A stretch of 64,000 bases of DNA from NORP259 sp041398705 (GTDB taxonomy: Bacteria; Planctomycetota; UBA1135; GCA-002686595), in assembly GCA_041398705.1 (NCBI GenBank), contig JAWKUI010000001.1, positions 741,040 to 805,039 on the forward strand, written 5' to 3'. Position 1 is the first letter of the stretch, and each line of letters opens with the position of its first letter. The notes under the pieces are model-generated. The model saw only the letters and a list, made by a program, of their open reading frames with translations, did not search any database and was not told the DNA's origin. Below are positions 25,228-34,186 of the stretch, in pieces. The translations under genes were made by a program, and so were the position numbers.

Positions 25228-27524
25228 TGGACTTCGTCGGAAGGTGCGGGAGCGGGGCCCGGCGTGGGCAAGGCATGCAGGGCCAGCAATCGCTCCGTCA
25301 ACAGGCTGCGCCGATCGAGATCTTCGGCGTTCGCCAGCGCGGACTCGAGCGATTGGGGATGGCCCACCAGGATCAGCAGCTTCTTCGCCCGCGTGATCGC
25401 GGTGTAGAGCAGGTTGCGGCGTAGCATCATCCAGTGTTGCTGCGTGAGCGGGATCACGACCACGGGGAACTCGCCGCCTTGGCTGCGGTGCACGGTGATG
25501 GCGAAGGCCGGCTGCAGGTCGCCGAGCTGCGCGCCCGAATAGACCACGTCCTGGTCCGGGAATCGCACGGTGACGACCCCATCGGTCGAGATCATCACGA
25601 TGCGCCCCATGTCGCCGTTGAACACCTCGCGCTCGTAGTCGTTGCGCGTGTGGATCACCCGGTCGCCGGTGCGCCAGCGGCGGTTGCCCATCTCGACCTC
25701 ACGGCCGCCGGCGCCTAGGGCTTCGCGCAATCGGTCGTTGAGGTTGTCGACCCCGCAATCGCCCTTGTACATCGGCGCGATGACCTGCACGTCTTCGGCC
25801 CAATCGAAGCCGAAGGTGCGCGGGATGCGGCGGGTGACCACGTCGATCAAGAGGTCCGCGGTCTTGGCGGGCACTTCGCTCGGGAAGAAGTAGAAGTCGG
25901 CGTCGAGGTCGCCCTTGGCGGGGAATTCGAGGGCCTGCCCCGCCAGAATCCGGTGCGCGTTCTGCACGATCAGGCTATGCGCGCTCTGGCGGAAGATCTG
26001 GGTCAGGCGCGCCGTGGGCACTAGGCGGCTGCGCAGCATGTCCGCGAGCACATTGCCAGCCGCCACCGATGGCAATTGATCCGGGTCGCCCACCAGGATC
26101 AGGCGCGTGCGCGGACCGATCGCATTCAGCAGGTGATAGGCGAGGGCCACGTCGAGCATCGAGATCTCGTCGACGATGACCAGATCGGCTTCAATCGGAT
26201 CCTCCTCGCCGTGGTTGAACTGCGCGCCGGTGCCGCCGGGGTTGAAGCCGAGCAGGCGGTGCACGGTGGCGGCGGCGTGGCCGGTCGCTTCGGACAGGCG
26301 TTTCGCCGCGCGGCCGGTGGGTGATGCGAGTTCGACCTTGGTGCCGACGCTCTCCGCCAGGGCCACCAAGGTGCGCAAGGTGGTCGTCTTGCCCACGCCG
26401 GGACCGCCAGTCAGCAGGCCCAGCGGGGTGGCGAGCAGATCGAGCACCGCTTGGCGCTGCTGCGGGGCTAGTTCGAGTTGGCCCGCCGCTTCGGCCTTGG
26501 CGAGCTGCTCCGCCGTGGCCAGCGGCGCCACCTCGCGGCGCAACATGGCGGTCAGGCTGCGCGCCAAGCCCCGTTCGACGTGGTAGAGCCACGGCAGGTA
26601 GGCGTAGGCACCCGGATCCAGCGGGTTCTCGAGCCCCAATAGCTCGTGCTCGAAGCGCATGCGATCGCTGCGCCGCAAGGCCTCCAGCAGATCGTTCCAG
26701 TCCACCTGCCCGACCAGCTCCAGGCGCTGCTCCGCCTCCATGGTCAGCACGCCCAGGGCCAGGCAACTATGCCCCTGGTCCGCCGACTCCTGCAGCACGT
26801 GCAGAAGCCCCGCCTGCAGCCGCCGCGGGTCGGTGATGCCGATGCCGGACGCCAAAGCCATTCGGTCCGCCGTCGCGAACCCGATGCCCTGCACCTCCGC
26901 CAGCCGGTACGGGTCGGCCCGGATGATCTTCTCGGTGTCCGCCTTGAAGCGCTCGAGCACCCGCCGCGCCTGCATCGGCCCCAGCCCCAGCCCCAGCAGG
27001 TAACTCAGGCACCGGTGCAGCTCCTGCTGCTGGGCCAGGGTCTCCACCAGCCCGTCCGCCACCTCCGGCCGCAGCCCTTGGATGCCCTCCAGGCAGCTCG
27101 CATCGGCCTGGATGCGCTCCAGGGCGTTCTCCCCGAGGGCGTCCACGATGCGCCCGGCGAGCACCTCCCCGATGCCATGGAAGGCCTTGGACGACAGGTA
27201 CCGGATCAGGCCCTTGCGGTCGACGGGCAGCAGGGGCTCCAGCCGCTCGAACTCGAATTGCACCCCGTGGGTGGGGTGCCGGCCCCACTGCCCCCAGAGC
27301 CGCACCCGCATGCCCTCCTGGGGCTCGCTGGTCTTGCCCACCACCGTCACCCGCGTCGGGCCGAACAGGCCGTCGCTGGCGGGGATCTCGTAACCCTTTT
27401 CGGGTACAAGTTTTAGGACGGTATAGAGGGTGCGTTCCTCGTGGTAGGTGACGAGGTCCACCAGGCCTTGCAGGCTCAGGAGCTCCCCGGGTTCGCCCGG
27501 GCCGGAGTGGGGTTCTGCAGGCAC
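25224..27524 (-). CDS. recD2: RecD2-type ATP-dependent DNA helicase (SF1B)
   Basis: The 766-residue protein is full length for RecD2. It has an N-terminal OB-like domain (GLVDLVTYHEERTLYTVLKL), a helix-hairpin-helix region (GIGEVLAGRIVDALG and repeats), Walker A LTGGPGVGKTTTLRTL near residue 375, ASPTGRAAKRL, Walker B VDEISMLDVAL, GDPDQLPSVAAGNVL, and the C-terminal ITVHRSQGGEFPVVV and YTAITRAKKLLILVG. It unwinds DNA 5' to 3' in repair, without RecBC. The start is GTG 27524, with CATCCT about 7 nt upstream as a weak -10 candidate. It is divergent from the S21 gene. Confidence 0.95.
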   Translation of the reverse strand: MPAEPHSGPGEPGELLSLQGLVDLVTYHEERTLYTVLKLVPEKGYEIPASDGLFGPTRVTVVGKTSEPQEGMRVRLWGQWGRHPTHGVQFEFERLEPLLPVDRKGLIRYLSSKAFHGIGEVLAGRIVDALGENALERIQADASCLEGIQGLRPEVADGLVETLAQQQELHRCLSYLLGLGLGPMQARRVLERFKADTEKIIRADPYRLAEVQGIGFATADRMALASGIGITDPRRLQAGLLHVLQESADQGHSCLALGVLTMEAEQRLELVGQVDWNDLLEALRRSDRMRFEHELLGLENPLDPGAYAYLPWLYHVERGLARSLTAMLRREVAPLATAEQLAKAEAAGQLELAPQQRQAVLDLLATPLGLLTGGPGVGKTTTLRTLVALAESVGTKVELASPTGRAAKRLSEATGHAAATVHRLLGFNPGGTGAQFNHGEEDPIEADLVIVDEISMLDVALAYHLLNAIGPRTRLILVGDPDQLPSVAAGNVLADMLRSRLVPTARLTQIFRQSAHSLIVQNAHRILAGQALEFPAKGDLDADFYFFPSEVPAKTADLLIDVVTRRIPRTFGFDWAEDVQVIAPMYKGDCGVDNLNDRLREALGAGGREVEMGNRRWRTGDRVIHTRNDYEREVFNGDMGRIVMISTDGVVTVRFPDQDVVYSGAQLGDLQPAFAITVHRSQGGEFPVVVIPLTQQHWMMLRRNLLYTAITRAKKLLILVGHPQSLESALANAEDLDRRSLLTERLLALHALPTPGPAPAPSDEVQ

Positions 27525-27612
27525 CCCCCAAGGATGACATGGGAAAGACCCGATTTTCCAGCTCCGGGACTGGTCAGAGGGCGCCGATTGTCGCTAATCT
27601 GTTCGGCCCCGT

Positions 27613-27984
27613 ATGGCCGCCGATGGGAAAGCTTCCCCCGCGCGGCAATCCACACCCCAGACACCCACGTACAAACCTGTGATCAAGGTCTCCGTCCGTT
27701 CCAACGAGTCCCTCGAAGCCGCCCTGCGCCGCTTCAAGCGTCAGTGCAACTACAGCGGCATCTTCCGCATGGCCAAGGCTCGCACCTGGCATGAGAAGCG
27801 TTCCGATCGTCGCCGCCGCGAGCGTCGCGAGCGCCTGCGCATGATCCAGAAAGCCACGCGCAAGAACGACCCGAACCGCAAGTACCGCGTTCGTCGTCGC
27901 CGTCAGTCGGCCAAGTCCTCGCCGCGTGGCGGCCCGGGTGGCAACTCCTCGAGCTTCGACTCCGGCATGAACAACCGCGATTAG
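27613..27984 (+). CDS. rpsU: 30S ribosomal protein S21, extended form
   Basis: The S21 core is evident: VIKVSVRSNESLEAALRRF, KRQCNYSGIF, WHEKRSDRRRRERRERLR. From ATG 27613 the protein has 123 residues, about twice the usual 58-71: there is a 22-residue N-terminal extension and a basic, Gly/Ser-rich C-terminal tail of about 50 residues. A GTG at 27679 directly before IKVSV would remove the N-terminal extension, but no ribosome-binding site precedes it; TAATCT lies 12 nt before ATG 27613. S21 helps the 30S subunit engage mRNA leaders, which matters in a genome with many apparently leaderless genes. A strong terminator follows. Confidence 0.9.
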   Translation: MAADGKASPARQSTPQTPTYKPVIKVSVRSNESLEAALRRFKRQCNYSGIFRMAKARTWHEKRSDRRRRERRERLRMIQKATRKNDPNRKYRVRRRRQSAKSSPRGGPGGNSSSFDSGMNNRD

Positions 27985-28077
27985 CGCGGCAACCCGGCGG
28001 GCTGTGCCGGGCCGGAATCCCAACACGTCTGGGGATCCGGGTTCCAGCGCCCGTTGCGAATGCCCGCAAGCCGTTCA

Positions 28078-28108
28078 CGAGGCCAGCCCTGCTGGCCTCG
28101 TTTCGTTT
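28078..28108 (+). terminator. Intrinsic terminator after rpsU
   Basis: A 9-bp perfect stem (28078-28086 with 28092-28100), CCCTG loop and TTTCGTTT tail, about 95 bp after the S21 stop. Confidence 0.85.
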
Positions 28109-28141
28109 CCCGCCCGCTTTGGTGCGCCAATCCACGAATCC

Positions 28142-29209
28142 ATGGGCCTCTTCGAGAAGGAACGCGACCTCAACCGTGCGCCCGATCGCATCGTGCTCAC
28201 GGTCGATGGCAGTTTCTTCCAGCAGAAGAGCCACGAGGTCCAGGTGCGCCTCGATCAGTTCCTGCTCGCGCATCTGCATTGGCGTTCGCGCACTTCGATC
28301 CAGAAGCTGATCCGCGATGGGCAGGTGCTGGTCGATGCGGCCACGCCCGACCAGCCGCAAGGCTCCGGGGACTTCACCCCCGAAACCCGCGCGGGCCGCA
28401 AGCTGCGCCACGGCAGCCGGGTCACGGTGATGATCCCCGAGGAGCTACGCTTGCCGGAGCCTGAGGGGGAAGTCACTCCGGTCGAGGTGCTCTACGAAGA
28501 GCCCGGCGTGCTCGCGGTCGACAAGCCGCCGATGGTGCCGGTGCACCCGTCCGGCCGCCACGTGCTCGACACGATGATCCAACGCGTGCACGCGCACTGC
28601 GCGGGGGCGATCGCCGCTGAGGGGGAAGCGCCGCGCCTGTGCCACCGGCTCGACCGCGAAACCAGCGGCGTGCTTCTCGTCGGGTTGCGACCGAGACAGC
28701 ATCGCAACTTGCGGCGGCAGTTCGAGCGCCACGAGGTGCGCAAGTTCTATCAGGCCCTCGTATGGGGCGAGGTGCAGGGGGACCAGGGGTCGCTGCGCTG
28801 GCCCATCGGCCCGGATCGCCACAGCGCGGTGCACCTGAAGATGACCGTCAGCCCCGACGGCCTCGAATGCCGCACGGATTGGCAAGTTCTGCAACGTTTC
28901 GTCGGCTATACCCTCGTGCAATGCGAGCTGTTCACCGGCCGCCAACACCAGATCCGCGTGCACCTGGCCGCCATGGGTCATCCGATCGTGGGGGACAAGC
29001 TGTACGGCGTGGATGAGCAACTCTTCCTGCGCTCCGCCGAAGGAACCCTGAGCGAATCCGACCGCGCGCGGCTAGAATTTCCCCGCCAGGCCCTGCACCA
29101 CCACTGCTTGATCTTCGCGAGCCCCGGCCGCGACGAACCGGTGCGCGTGGAAAGCCCCTTGGCCGCCGACATCCGCACGTTCCTGCAAGGCCTCGAACCC
29201 CTCAGCTGA
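28142..29209 (+). CDS. RluA family pseudouridine synthase with S4 domain
   Basis: The 355-residue protein has an N-terminal S4 RNA-binding region (VRLDQFLLAHLHWRSRTSIQ, KLIRDGQVLVD) and the RluA catalytic domain with the hallmark HRLDRETSGVLL containing the nucleophilic Asp, plus VLYEEPGVLAVDKPPMVPVHP and CELFTGRQHQIRVHLAAMGHPIVGDKLYG (in two blocks). It isomerises uridines in rRNA or tRNA; the position cannot be told from sequence. ATG 28142 is chosen over a 46-codon open extension that spans the upstream terminator. Its TGA shares a base with the ATG of the transporter gene (TGATG). Confidence 0.92.
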   Translation: MGLFEKERDLNRAPDRIVLTVDGSFFQQKSHEVQVRLDQFLLAHLHWRSRTSIQKLIRDGQVLVDAATPDQPQGSGDFTPETRAGRKLRHGSRVTVMIPEELRLPEPEGEVTPVEVLYEEPGVLAVDKPPMVPVHPSGRHVLDTMIQRVHAHCAGAIAAEGEAPRLCHRLDRETSGVLLVGLRPRQHRNLRRQFERHEVRKFYQALVWGEVQGDQGSLRWPIGPDRHSAVHLKMTVSPDGLECRTDWQVLQRFVGYTLVQCELFTGRQHQIRVHLAAMGHPIVGDKLYGVDEQLFLRSAEGTLSESDRARLEFPRQALHHHCLIFASPGRDEPVRVESPLAADIRTFLQGLEPLS

Positions 29210-29916
29210 TGGAGTACGACTTCGACGATCACCCGCACACCCACCGCGTGCACCGCAGCGGTTGGCTGCGCGCCGCCGTGCTCGGTGCGAACGACGGCCT
29301 GGTTTCGACCGCTTCGCTCGTGATGGGCGTGGCGGCGGCCGAAGTCGAACAGTCGGCGGTGCTGCTGGCCGGACTTGCGGGCATGGTGGCCGGTGCCATG
29401 TCGATGGCGGCGGGGGAGTACGTATCGGTCTCTTCCCAGACCGACATGGTCAAAGCCGACCTCGAGACCGAGCGCATTGCCATCGAAACCAACGAGGAGT
29501 TCGAGCGGGCGGAACTCGCGCAGATCTACACCGAACGGGGTCTGGACCCCGATCTGGCGGCCAAGGTGGCCGAGCAGTTGATGGCCCACGATGCCCTCGA
29601 CGCGCACGCGCGCGACGAGCTTGGAATCGTCGATTGGAGCTCGGGCAATCCACTGCAGGCGGCGGTTTCCTCCGCCTTGGCGTTCGCCGTAGGCGCGGCC
29701 CTGCCGTTGGTTGTGGTCTACCTCGGCCCGATGCCGCACCAACTGACGGTCATCGCCCTTTCGACCCTGTTCTTCCTCGCCATCCTCGGCGGTGTTGCTG
29801 CGCGCGCGGGGGGGGCGCCGATCGTCAAAGCCGCGTTGCGCGTGACGATCCTCGGCGCGCTTGCGATGACCGCCACCGCGGCGGTCGGCAAACTCTTCGG
29901 CACCGCGGTCTACTAG
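29209..29916 (+). CDS. VIT1/CCC1 family iron/manganese transporter
   Basis: The 235-residue membrane protein has the VIT1 hallmarks: GWLRAAVLGANDGLVSTASL, MVAGAMSMAAGEYVSVSSQ, the acidic cytosolic metal-binding helix (ETNEEFERAELAQIYTERGL) and ALPLVVVYLG with further helices. About five transmembrane segments are expected. Family members move Fe2+ or Mn2+ out of the cytosol or exchange it for protons. The start shares one base with the stop of the pseudouridine synthase gene, so it is translationally coupled, although no functional link is obvious. Confidence 0.92.
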   Translation: MEYDFDDHPHTHRVHRSGWLRAAVLGANDGLVSTASLVMGVAAAEVEQSAVLLAGLAGMVAGAMSMAAGEYVSVSSQTDMVKADLETERIAIETNEEFERAELAQIYTERGLDPDLAAKVAEQLMAHDALDAHARDELGIVDWSSGNPLQAAVSSALAFAVGAALPLVVVYLGPMPHQLTVIALSTLFFLAILGGVAARAGGAPIVKAALRVTILGALAMTATAAVGKLFGTAVY

Positions 29917-30004
29917 ATCCGCGGGAGGCTCAAGCGACGTGTTCCGTGCGCTGGTTGCCTGACCGCGCTGCCTTCGTCGAACGTTCTGCCGGGCAGGTTC
30001 GGAG

Positions 30005-31480
30005 CTAGACGGACTCGCGACGGGGCGTGGCGACGGGCAAGCGGCACAACACCGCTTCGAGCAGCAGCAGGCCAACTGCGACCGTGCAGCCACCGAGCGG
30101 TCCCGGCACGTACTTCCACGTGGCCAAAGCCGCGACCACGGAGATCAGGGCCATCACGAACATGCCGCCGGTCAGGTCGTCGCGCCACGCACCGCCGAGT
30201 TCCTGGGCGGGGCTGGCGAGGGGGCTCGGATCCACGTACCGCGGCCAAAGCGTGCGCAGGAGCAGCACCGTGAGCGCCGCGGCGGGCGGCACGAGTTGCA
30301 CGGCCAGCTTCCAACCGGCGACGACCCAGAGGACTCCGAGCAGCAGCAGGTACAGGGGCAGAATCACCCGTACGGCGAGGGCCTTGCGCGCGCCTTCCCG
30401 TTCGACCGCGGGCTCCAGCGGCGCGCTGTCGATCAGGACGCGTGCGGCGGGCGTGGCCGTGGCCGGCACGAACATCAAGAGGATCGGCAGGTAGGTGAGT
30501 GGCGCGAAACTCAGGATGGCGAGCAGGCCTTGGCCTTCGGGTTTCGTGCCTTCTGCGCCGAGGAACAGGAAAGCGAGGGGGATGGCGAGCAGCGGGTAGG
30601 TGCGCAGGCCATAGTCCTTTTCCGCAGGCAACGCCGTGTAGATCCAGTCGAACACGGGGCGTTCGGCGGGACGCACCCAGATGCGGCGCAGCAACGCGGC
30701 GAGGGGGCGCAGCAGGGTGCCGGTGAGGCTCGAGGTGCCGAGCGAGGCGGACTTGCTCGGGAATGGGGCGAACCAGAGGATCGCGAGGGCCAGCAATACG
30801 CTGGCGACGAGCAGCGCGGTGGCTGGGCCGAGCGGTTCGGGGGCCAGGGGCGCGGCGTACCAAGTGCTCGGTAGCAGCAGCCACCAACCGCCGGTCTGCG
30901 TCCAGCCGGCGAGCAGGTTGGCGCGGCCCAGTCCGGCGACGAAACCGACGAACAATCCGACGAAGAGCGCGGCCTGCAGCAGAATCAAAGCGCCGCCGCG
31001 GGTGCCTTGGAACGCACGGTGCAGCAACAGGCCGAGCGCGGTCAAGAACACCGATTGCACGAGGCCGAGCCCCGCAAGGGCCAATCGCGCGGGCCAGGTC
31101 ATGTCCGGGGGGGCGAGCAGGATCGCGGGGAGCAGTACGCCGAGCGACATGCCGAAGGTCACCAGCAGGCAGACGGCGATCTTCGACAGGCGCACCTCGC
31201 GCGCGGTGACCGGCAGGCCGCCGACCCACTCTTCGGCGGGATCGCTCGCGAGCAAGGGGGCGAGCTCCCCCAAGAGCGAGAGCAGATTGAGGGCGGCGAG
31301 CAGGGTCAGCACGAACACGGAGTGACCGTGGGCGTCGAGGTCGCCGCGCACGACGAACAGCAGGGCGCTGGCGACCAGGGCCTGGAAGAGCAGCGGCGCC
31401 GCGGGCACACGGCTACCGCGCTCGCCGAACCACTCGCCTTCGAGCCGTCCGCGGACCAGCCATCGGATGCGCTGCCACAT
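30005..31480 (-). CDS. Multi-spanning membrane protein, probable ABC-2-like permease
   Basis: The 491-residue protein has roughly ten to twelve hydrophobic helices, for example LLTLLAALNLLSLLGEL, LLVTFGMSLGVLLPAILL, LQAALFVGLFVGFVAGL, LPLYLLLLGVLWVVAGW. A hydrophilic loop near the start (DPAEEWVGGLPVTAREVRLSK) resembles the cytosolic elbow of ABC-2 exporters of the ABC-transporter-permease type. No ATPase domain is present. The only ABC ATPase nearby is on the same strand at 33261-34043, separated by three opposite-strand genes, and the two may form one exporter. ATG 31480 is preceded by TATCGT at 7 nt, so the message is likely leaderless. Confidence 0.7.
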   Translation of the reverse strand: MWQRIRWLVRGRLEGEWFGERGSRVPAAPLLFQALVASALLFVVRGDLDAHGHSVFVLTLLAALNLLSLLGELAPLLASDPAEEWVGGLPVTAREVRLSKIAVCLLVTFGMSLGVLLPAILLAPPDMTWPARLALAGLGLVQSVFLTALGLLLHRAFQGTRGGALILLQAALFVGLFVGFVAGLGRANLLAGWTQTGGWWLLLPSTWYAAPLAPEPLGPATALLVASVLLALAILWFAPFPSKSASLGTSSLTGTLLRPLAALLRRIWVRPAERPVFDWIYTALPAEKDYGLRTYPLLAIPLAFLFLGAEGTKPEGQGLLAILSFAPLTYLPILLMFVPATATPAARVLIDSAPLEPAVEREGARKALAVRVILPLYLLLLGVLWVVAGWKLAVQLVPPAAALTVLLLRTLWPRYVDPSPLASPAQELGGAWRDDLTGGMFVMALISVVAALATWKYVPGPLGGCTVAVGLLLLEAVLCRLPVATPRRESV

Positions 31481-31487
31481 GGGGGAG

Positions 31488-31493
31488 ACGATA
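31488..31493 (-). promoter_or_regulatory. -10 hexamer TATCGT before permease gene (predicted leaderless)
   Basis: TATCGT on the minus strand ends 7 nt before ATG 31480; no Shine-Dalgarno lies between. Confidence 0.4.
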
Positions 31494-31657
31494 GCGCACC
31501 GGCGCAGCGGAAACGATGGAGCAAGCCGGCAATGCGCCCAGCCGGTGTCCGGGCATCCGGGCGGACAGGCCGGAGCGCGGGGCCGGGCAACCGCTGCCCA
31601 AGGCCTCTGATCGGGGCTTTCCTTGCCCCCAGCCGCGAACCGGGGGCAGCCTTGCGC

Positions 31658-31663
31658 TACCCT
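31658..31663 (+). promoter_or_regulatory. -10 hexamer TACCCT before hydrolase gene (predicted leaderless)
   Basis: GCTACCCT ends 7 nt before ATG 31671 with no Shine-Dalgarno, as at other starts in this window. Confidence 0.45.
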
Positions 31664-31670
31664 GTTCGCG

Positions 31671-32321
31671 ATGAACATCACCTTCGACGGTCCGGTCGGG
31701 ATCCTGGAGGGCATCCTGTGGGAGCCGGAAACCCCGCCCAAGGCGGCGGTGGTGGTCTGTCATCCGCATCCCAAACCCCCGCCGCCCACCGCCGGCGGCA
31801 CCATGCGCAACAACGTGGTGCACCGCATTGCGCGGGGTTTTCAGGACGCGGGATGCGTCGTGCTGCGCTTCAACTTCCGCGGCGTGGGGCGCAGCGGCGG
31901 GGAGCATGACGGGAATGGTGCGGAGGACTTCGATCTGGCCGCCGCGCTCGATTTCCTGGCCCATCGTTTTCCGGGGCTGCCCCTGTGGGCCGCCGGGTTC
32001 TCCTTCGGGGCCCGCACGGTGGCGCGCCTGGCGCCGCGGGACGAGCGCATCCAGCGCGTCTGCCTCGTGGCCCTGCCCGTGGGTTTCTACAAGGTCGAGT
32101 ATGCCCGCGACATCCGCCAGCCCGGAATGATCCTGATGGCGGAAAAGGACGAATTCGGCACCCGTGAGACCTTGCAGGAACGCTTCCCGGAGCTGATAGA
32201 GCGCTTCGAGGTGCAAGAAGTGCCCGGTGTTGGGCACTTCTTCACCGGTGAACTGGAACAAGTGCGCGAGCGCATCGCCGATTGGGCGCTGCGCAGCCTG
32301 AACGAGACCCAACATGGCTGA
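31671..32321 (+). CDS. Alpha/beta hydrolase (COG2945 type)
   Basis: The 216-residue protein has the compact alpha/beta-hydrolase layout of the COG2945 family: VVVCHPHPKPP, GGTMRNNVVHRIARGF, VLRFNFRGVGRSGG, the nucleophile elbow AGFSFGAR (Ser111), the acid in LMAEKDEFG (Asp160) and the His in PGVGHFF (His189). It is cytosolic, with no signal peptide. The substrate is unknown; esters or acyl-thioesters are likely. Its last codons overlap the start of the YciA-type thioesterase gene by 8 bp, which suggests linked roles in acyl metabolism. Confidence 0.88.
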   Translation: MNITFDGPVGILEGILWEPETPPKAAVVVCHPHPKPPPPTAGGTMRNNVVHRIARGFQDAGCVVLRFNFRGVGRSGGEHDGNGAEDFDLAAALDFLAHRFPGLPLWAAGFSFGARTVARLAPRDERIQRVCLVALPVGFYKVEYARDIRQPGMILMAEKDEFGTRETLQERFPELIERFEVQEVPGVGHFFTGELEQVRERIADWALRSLNETQHG

Positions 32322-32730
32322 GATCCCCACCGAAGACGATTCCGCGTACCCCACCGATCAGGCCCCGTCGATCCGGCGGGTGATGATGCCGCGGGACACC
32401 AACGCCGTCGGCACGATCTTCGGAGGTACGATCCTCGCCGAGATCGACCTTGCAGCCGCCACCGAAGCCCACAAGCACCACGCGGGCATGGTGGTCACGG
32501 TTTCGATGGACAAGATCGACTTCAAAGCGCCGGTTTACGTGGGCGACCTGGTTTCGTTCTTCACGCGCACCGTGCGCATCGGCCGCAGTTCGATCCAGGT
32601 GCAGGTGTCCGTCTGGGCCCAGCGTCGTTTCGGCGGCGGGCAACACGCGCACGTGACCGAAGCCCAAGTCACCATGGTCGCGGTGGACACCGACTTCCAT
32701 CCGATTCCCGTGGGTTCGGTGCCGCAGTAG
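32314..32730 (+). CDS. Acyl-CoA thioesterase, hotdog fold (YciA-like)
   Basis: The 138-residue protein has the YciA/acyl-CoA-hydrolase signature: RRVMMPRDTNAVGTIFGG, AEIDLAAATEAHKH with catalytic Asp45, KIDFKAPVYVGDLVSF and VQVSVWAQ. These hexameric cytosolic enzymes release free acids from acyl-CoA. The ATG lies within the end of the hydrolase gene and a MOSC-domain gene follows 9 bp after the stop, making a three-gene unit. Confidence 0.92.
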   Translation: MAEIPTEDDSAYPTDQAPSIRRVMMPRDTNAVGTIFGGTILAEIDLAAATEAHKHHAGMVVTVSMDKIDFKAPVYVGDLVSFFTRTVRIGRSSIQVQVSVWAQRRFGGGQHAHVTEAQVTMVAVDTDFHPIPVGSVPQ

Positions 32731-32739
32731 GGTTCCACC

Positions 32740-33273
32740 ATGGACTTCTCGTTCCGCTACGACCTCTGGTATGCGCGTCTGCCCAAGTCGCCGGCGGATG
32801 CGGGGCGGGTGGAACTCCTGGTGGTGCGTCCCGCGGACGGGGCTTCGGGGGACCGCGCGACGCCCGCGCAGATCGAGGTGCAGCCGCACGTCGGAGTGGT
32901 TGGGGATCGGTGGCGGCCGGGGGATGCCCTCGGCGGCGATCAGGTCAGCCTGATGAATGTGCACGTGTTGCGGTCGATCTGTGAGGACGAGGCGCAGATG
33001 CCGCTCGCGGGGGACAACCTCGTGGTGGACCTGGACCTGTCCGAAGCGAACTTGCCGGTGGGCACGCGCTTGTCGGTGGGTGATGCGCTGCTCGAGGTCT
33101 CGCCGGAATTGCACCGGCCTTGCGCGAAGTTCCACCAGCGGTTCGGCAAGGCGGCGGCGCGCAAGGTGGCGCGTGCGAACCAGAAAGGGCACCGCGGCCG
33201 CGGTGTCTTGTGTACGGTGATCCAGCCGGGCACGATCCGCCTCGGCGATATCGTCACCGTTCAGCGCGACTGA
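32740..33273 (+). CDS. MOSC domain protein
   Basis: The 177-residue protein has the MOSC core: GVVGDRWRPGDALGGDQVSLMNVHVLR, DNLVVDLDLSEANLPVGTRL and the conserved cysteine in RPCAKFHQRFG (Cys128), ending GVLCTVIQPGTIRLGDIV. MOSC domains carry sulfur or molybdenum cofactor chemistry via that cysteine, and stand-alone forms can be amidoxime reductase-like or detoxifying proteins. It has no ferredoxin or N-terminal beta-barrel domain. The last 13 bp overlap tail-to-tail with the ABC ATPase gene on the other strand. Confidence 0.9.
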   Translation: MDFSFRYDLWYARLPKSPADAGRVELLVVRPADGASGDRATPAQIEVQPHVGVVGDRWRPGDALGGDQVSLMNVHVLRSICEDEAQMPLAGDNLVVDLDLSEANLPVGTRLSVGDALLEVSPELHRPCAKFHQRFGKAAARKVARANQKGHRGRGVLCTVIQPGTIRLGDIVTVQRD

Positions 33274-34043
33274 AGGCCTGCGAGCAGGTCGCGCGCCTTC
33301 ACGGCGGGATCTTCGGCGTGCGACAGGTGTAGGAAGACCTGTTCGAGGGTGCCCGAGGAGCCGGCCTGGTTGCGCAGCGAGTCGAGGGTGCCCTGGCCGA
33401 CGCAGCGGCCTTCGCTCAGGATCACCATGCGATCGCAGATGCGTTCGACGATCTCGAGCAGGTGCGAGGTGTACAACACGGCGCCGCCGCGATCGGCCCA
33501 GCCGCGCAGCAGCTCTTTGATGAGCGAAGCCGAAGGCGCATCGAGGCCAGAGAGGGGTTCGTCGAGCACAAGCAGCTTCGGATCGTGCACCAGGGCGCAC
33601 GCGAGCGCGGCCTTCTGACGCATGCCCCGCGAGAATTGGCCCACGGGATCGTCGCGCCGACCCCACAGGTCGAAACTGCGCAACAGGTGTTCCGATCGAC
33701 GCTCGAGGGTCTCGGCCGCGACGCCGTACAGACCGCCCACCAGCCGCAGCAGTTGCACCGGGCTCATGTTTGGATAGAGCGGCGCTCCATCGGGCACGTA
33801 GCCGATGTGCTTCTTCGCGGCGATGGCGTCTTCGGCTACGGAAACACCCGCGATGCGGATGTGACCCGAGGTGGGGGCGAGTAGGCCCACCAACATGCGC
33901 ACGCTTGTGGTTTTGCCCGCGCCGTTGGGGCCGAGCAGTCCCACCACCTCGCCCGGCTGAACCGTGAACGATAGGTCCTGCACGGCGAGCAGGTCGCCGA
34001 AGCGGCGGTTCACCGCCTCGAATTGCAGGATGGGCTCGGGCAT
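33261..34043 (-). CDS. ABC transporter ATP-binding protein
   Basis: The 260-residue protein has all ABC motifs: Walker A LLGPNGAGKTTSV, Q-loop region IGYVPDGAPLYPNMS, signature FSRGMRQKAALACAL, Walker B LLVLDEPLSGLD and switch His YTSHLLEIVERIC. It resembles CcmA/YadG-type ATPases of ABC-2 exporters. ATG 34043 is chosen because homology starts there; the frame remains open upstream without similarity. The probable membrane partner is the 491-residue protein at 30005-31480 on the same strand. Confidence 0.93.
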   Translation of the reverse strand: MPEPILQFEAVNRRFGDLLAVQDLSFTVQPGEVVGLLGPNGAGKTTSVRMLVGLLAPTSGHIRIAGVSVAEDAIAAKKHIGYVPDGAPLYPNMSPVQLLRLVGGLYGVAAETLERRSEHLLRSFDLWGRRDDPVGQFSRGMRQKAALACALVHDPKLLVLDEPLSGLDAPSASLIKELLRGWADRGGAVLYTSHLLEIVERICDRMVILSEGRCVGQGTLDSLRNQAGSSGTLEQVFLHLSHAEDPAVKARDLLAGLQSR

Positions 34044-34097
34044 GCGGTCAGTGTTCCAGGTGATGCCGCGCGGAACAAGTCCCCGGTGGCAACGGCG

Positions 34098-34137
34098 GAA
34101 AAGGAAGCGGCCCGGTGCGCGAGGTGCACCGGGCCGC
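34098..34137 (-). terminator. Intrinsic terminator after the radical-SAM-like gene
   Basis: A 12-bp perfect stem (34107-34118 with 34126-34137) with a 7-nt loop is followed on the minus strand by TTCCTTTT. It lies 50 bp after the stop at 34187. Confidence 0.8.
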
Positions 34138-34186
34138 GTGATCGGCGGGCCGTCAGGGTTCGGCCCACCGTGTTCCGTCCGATCGT

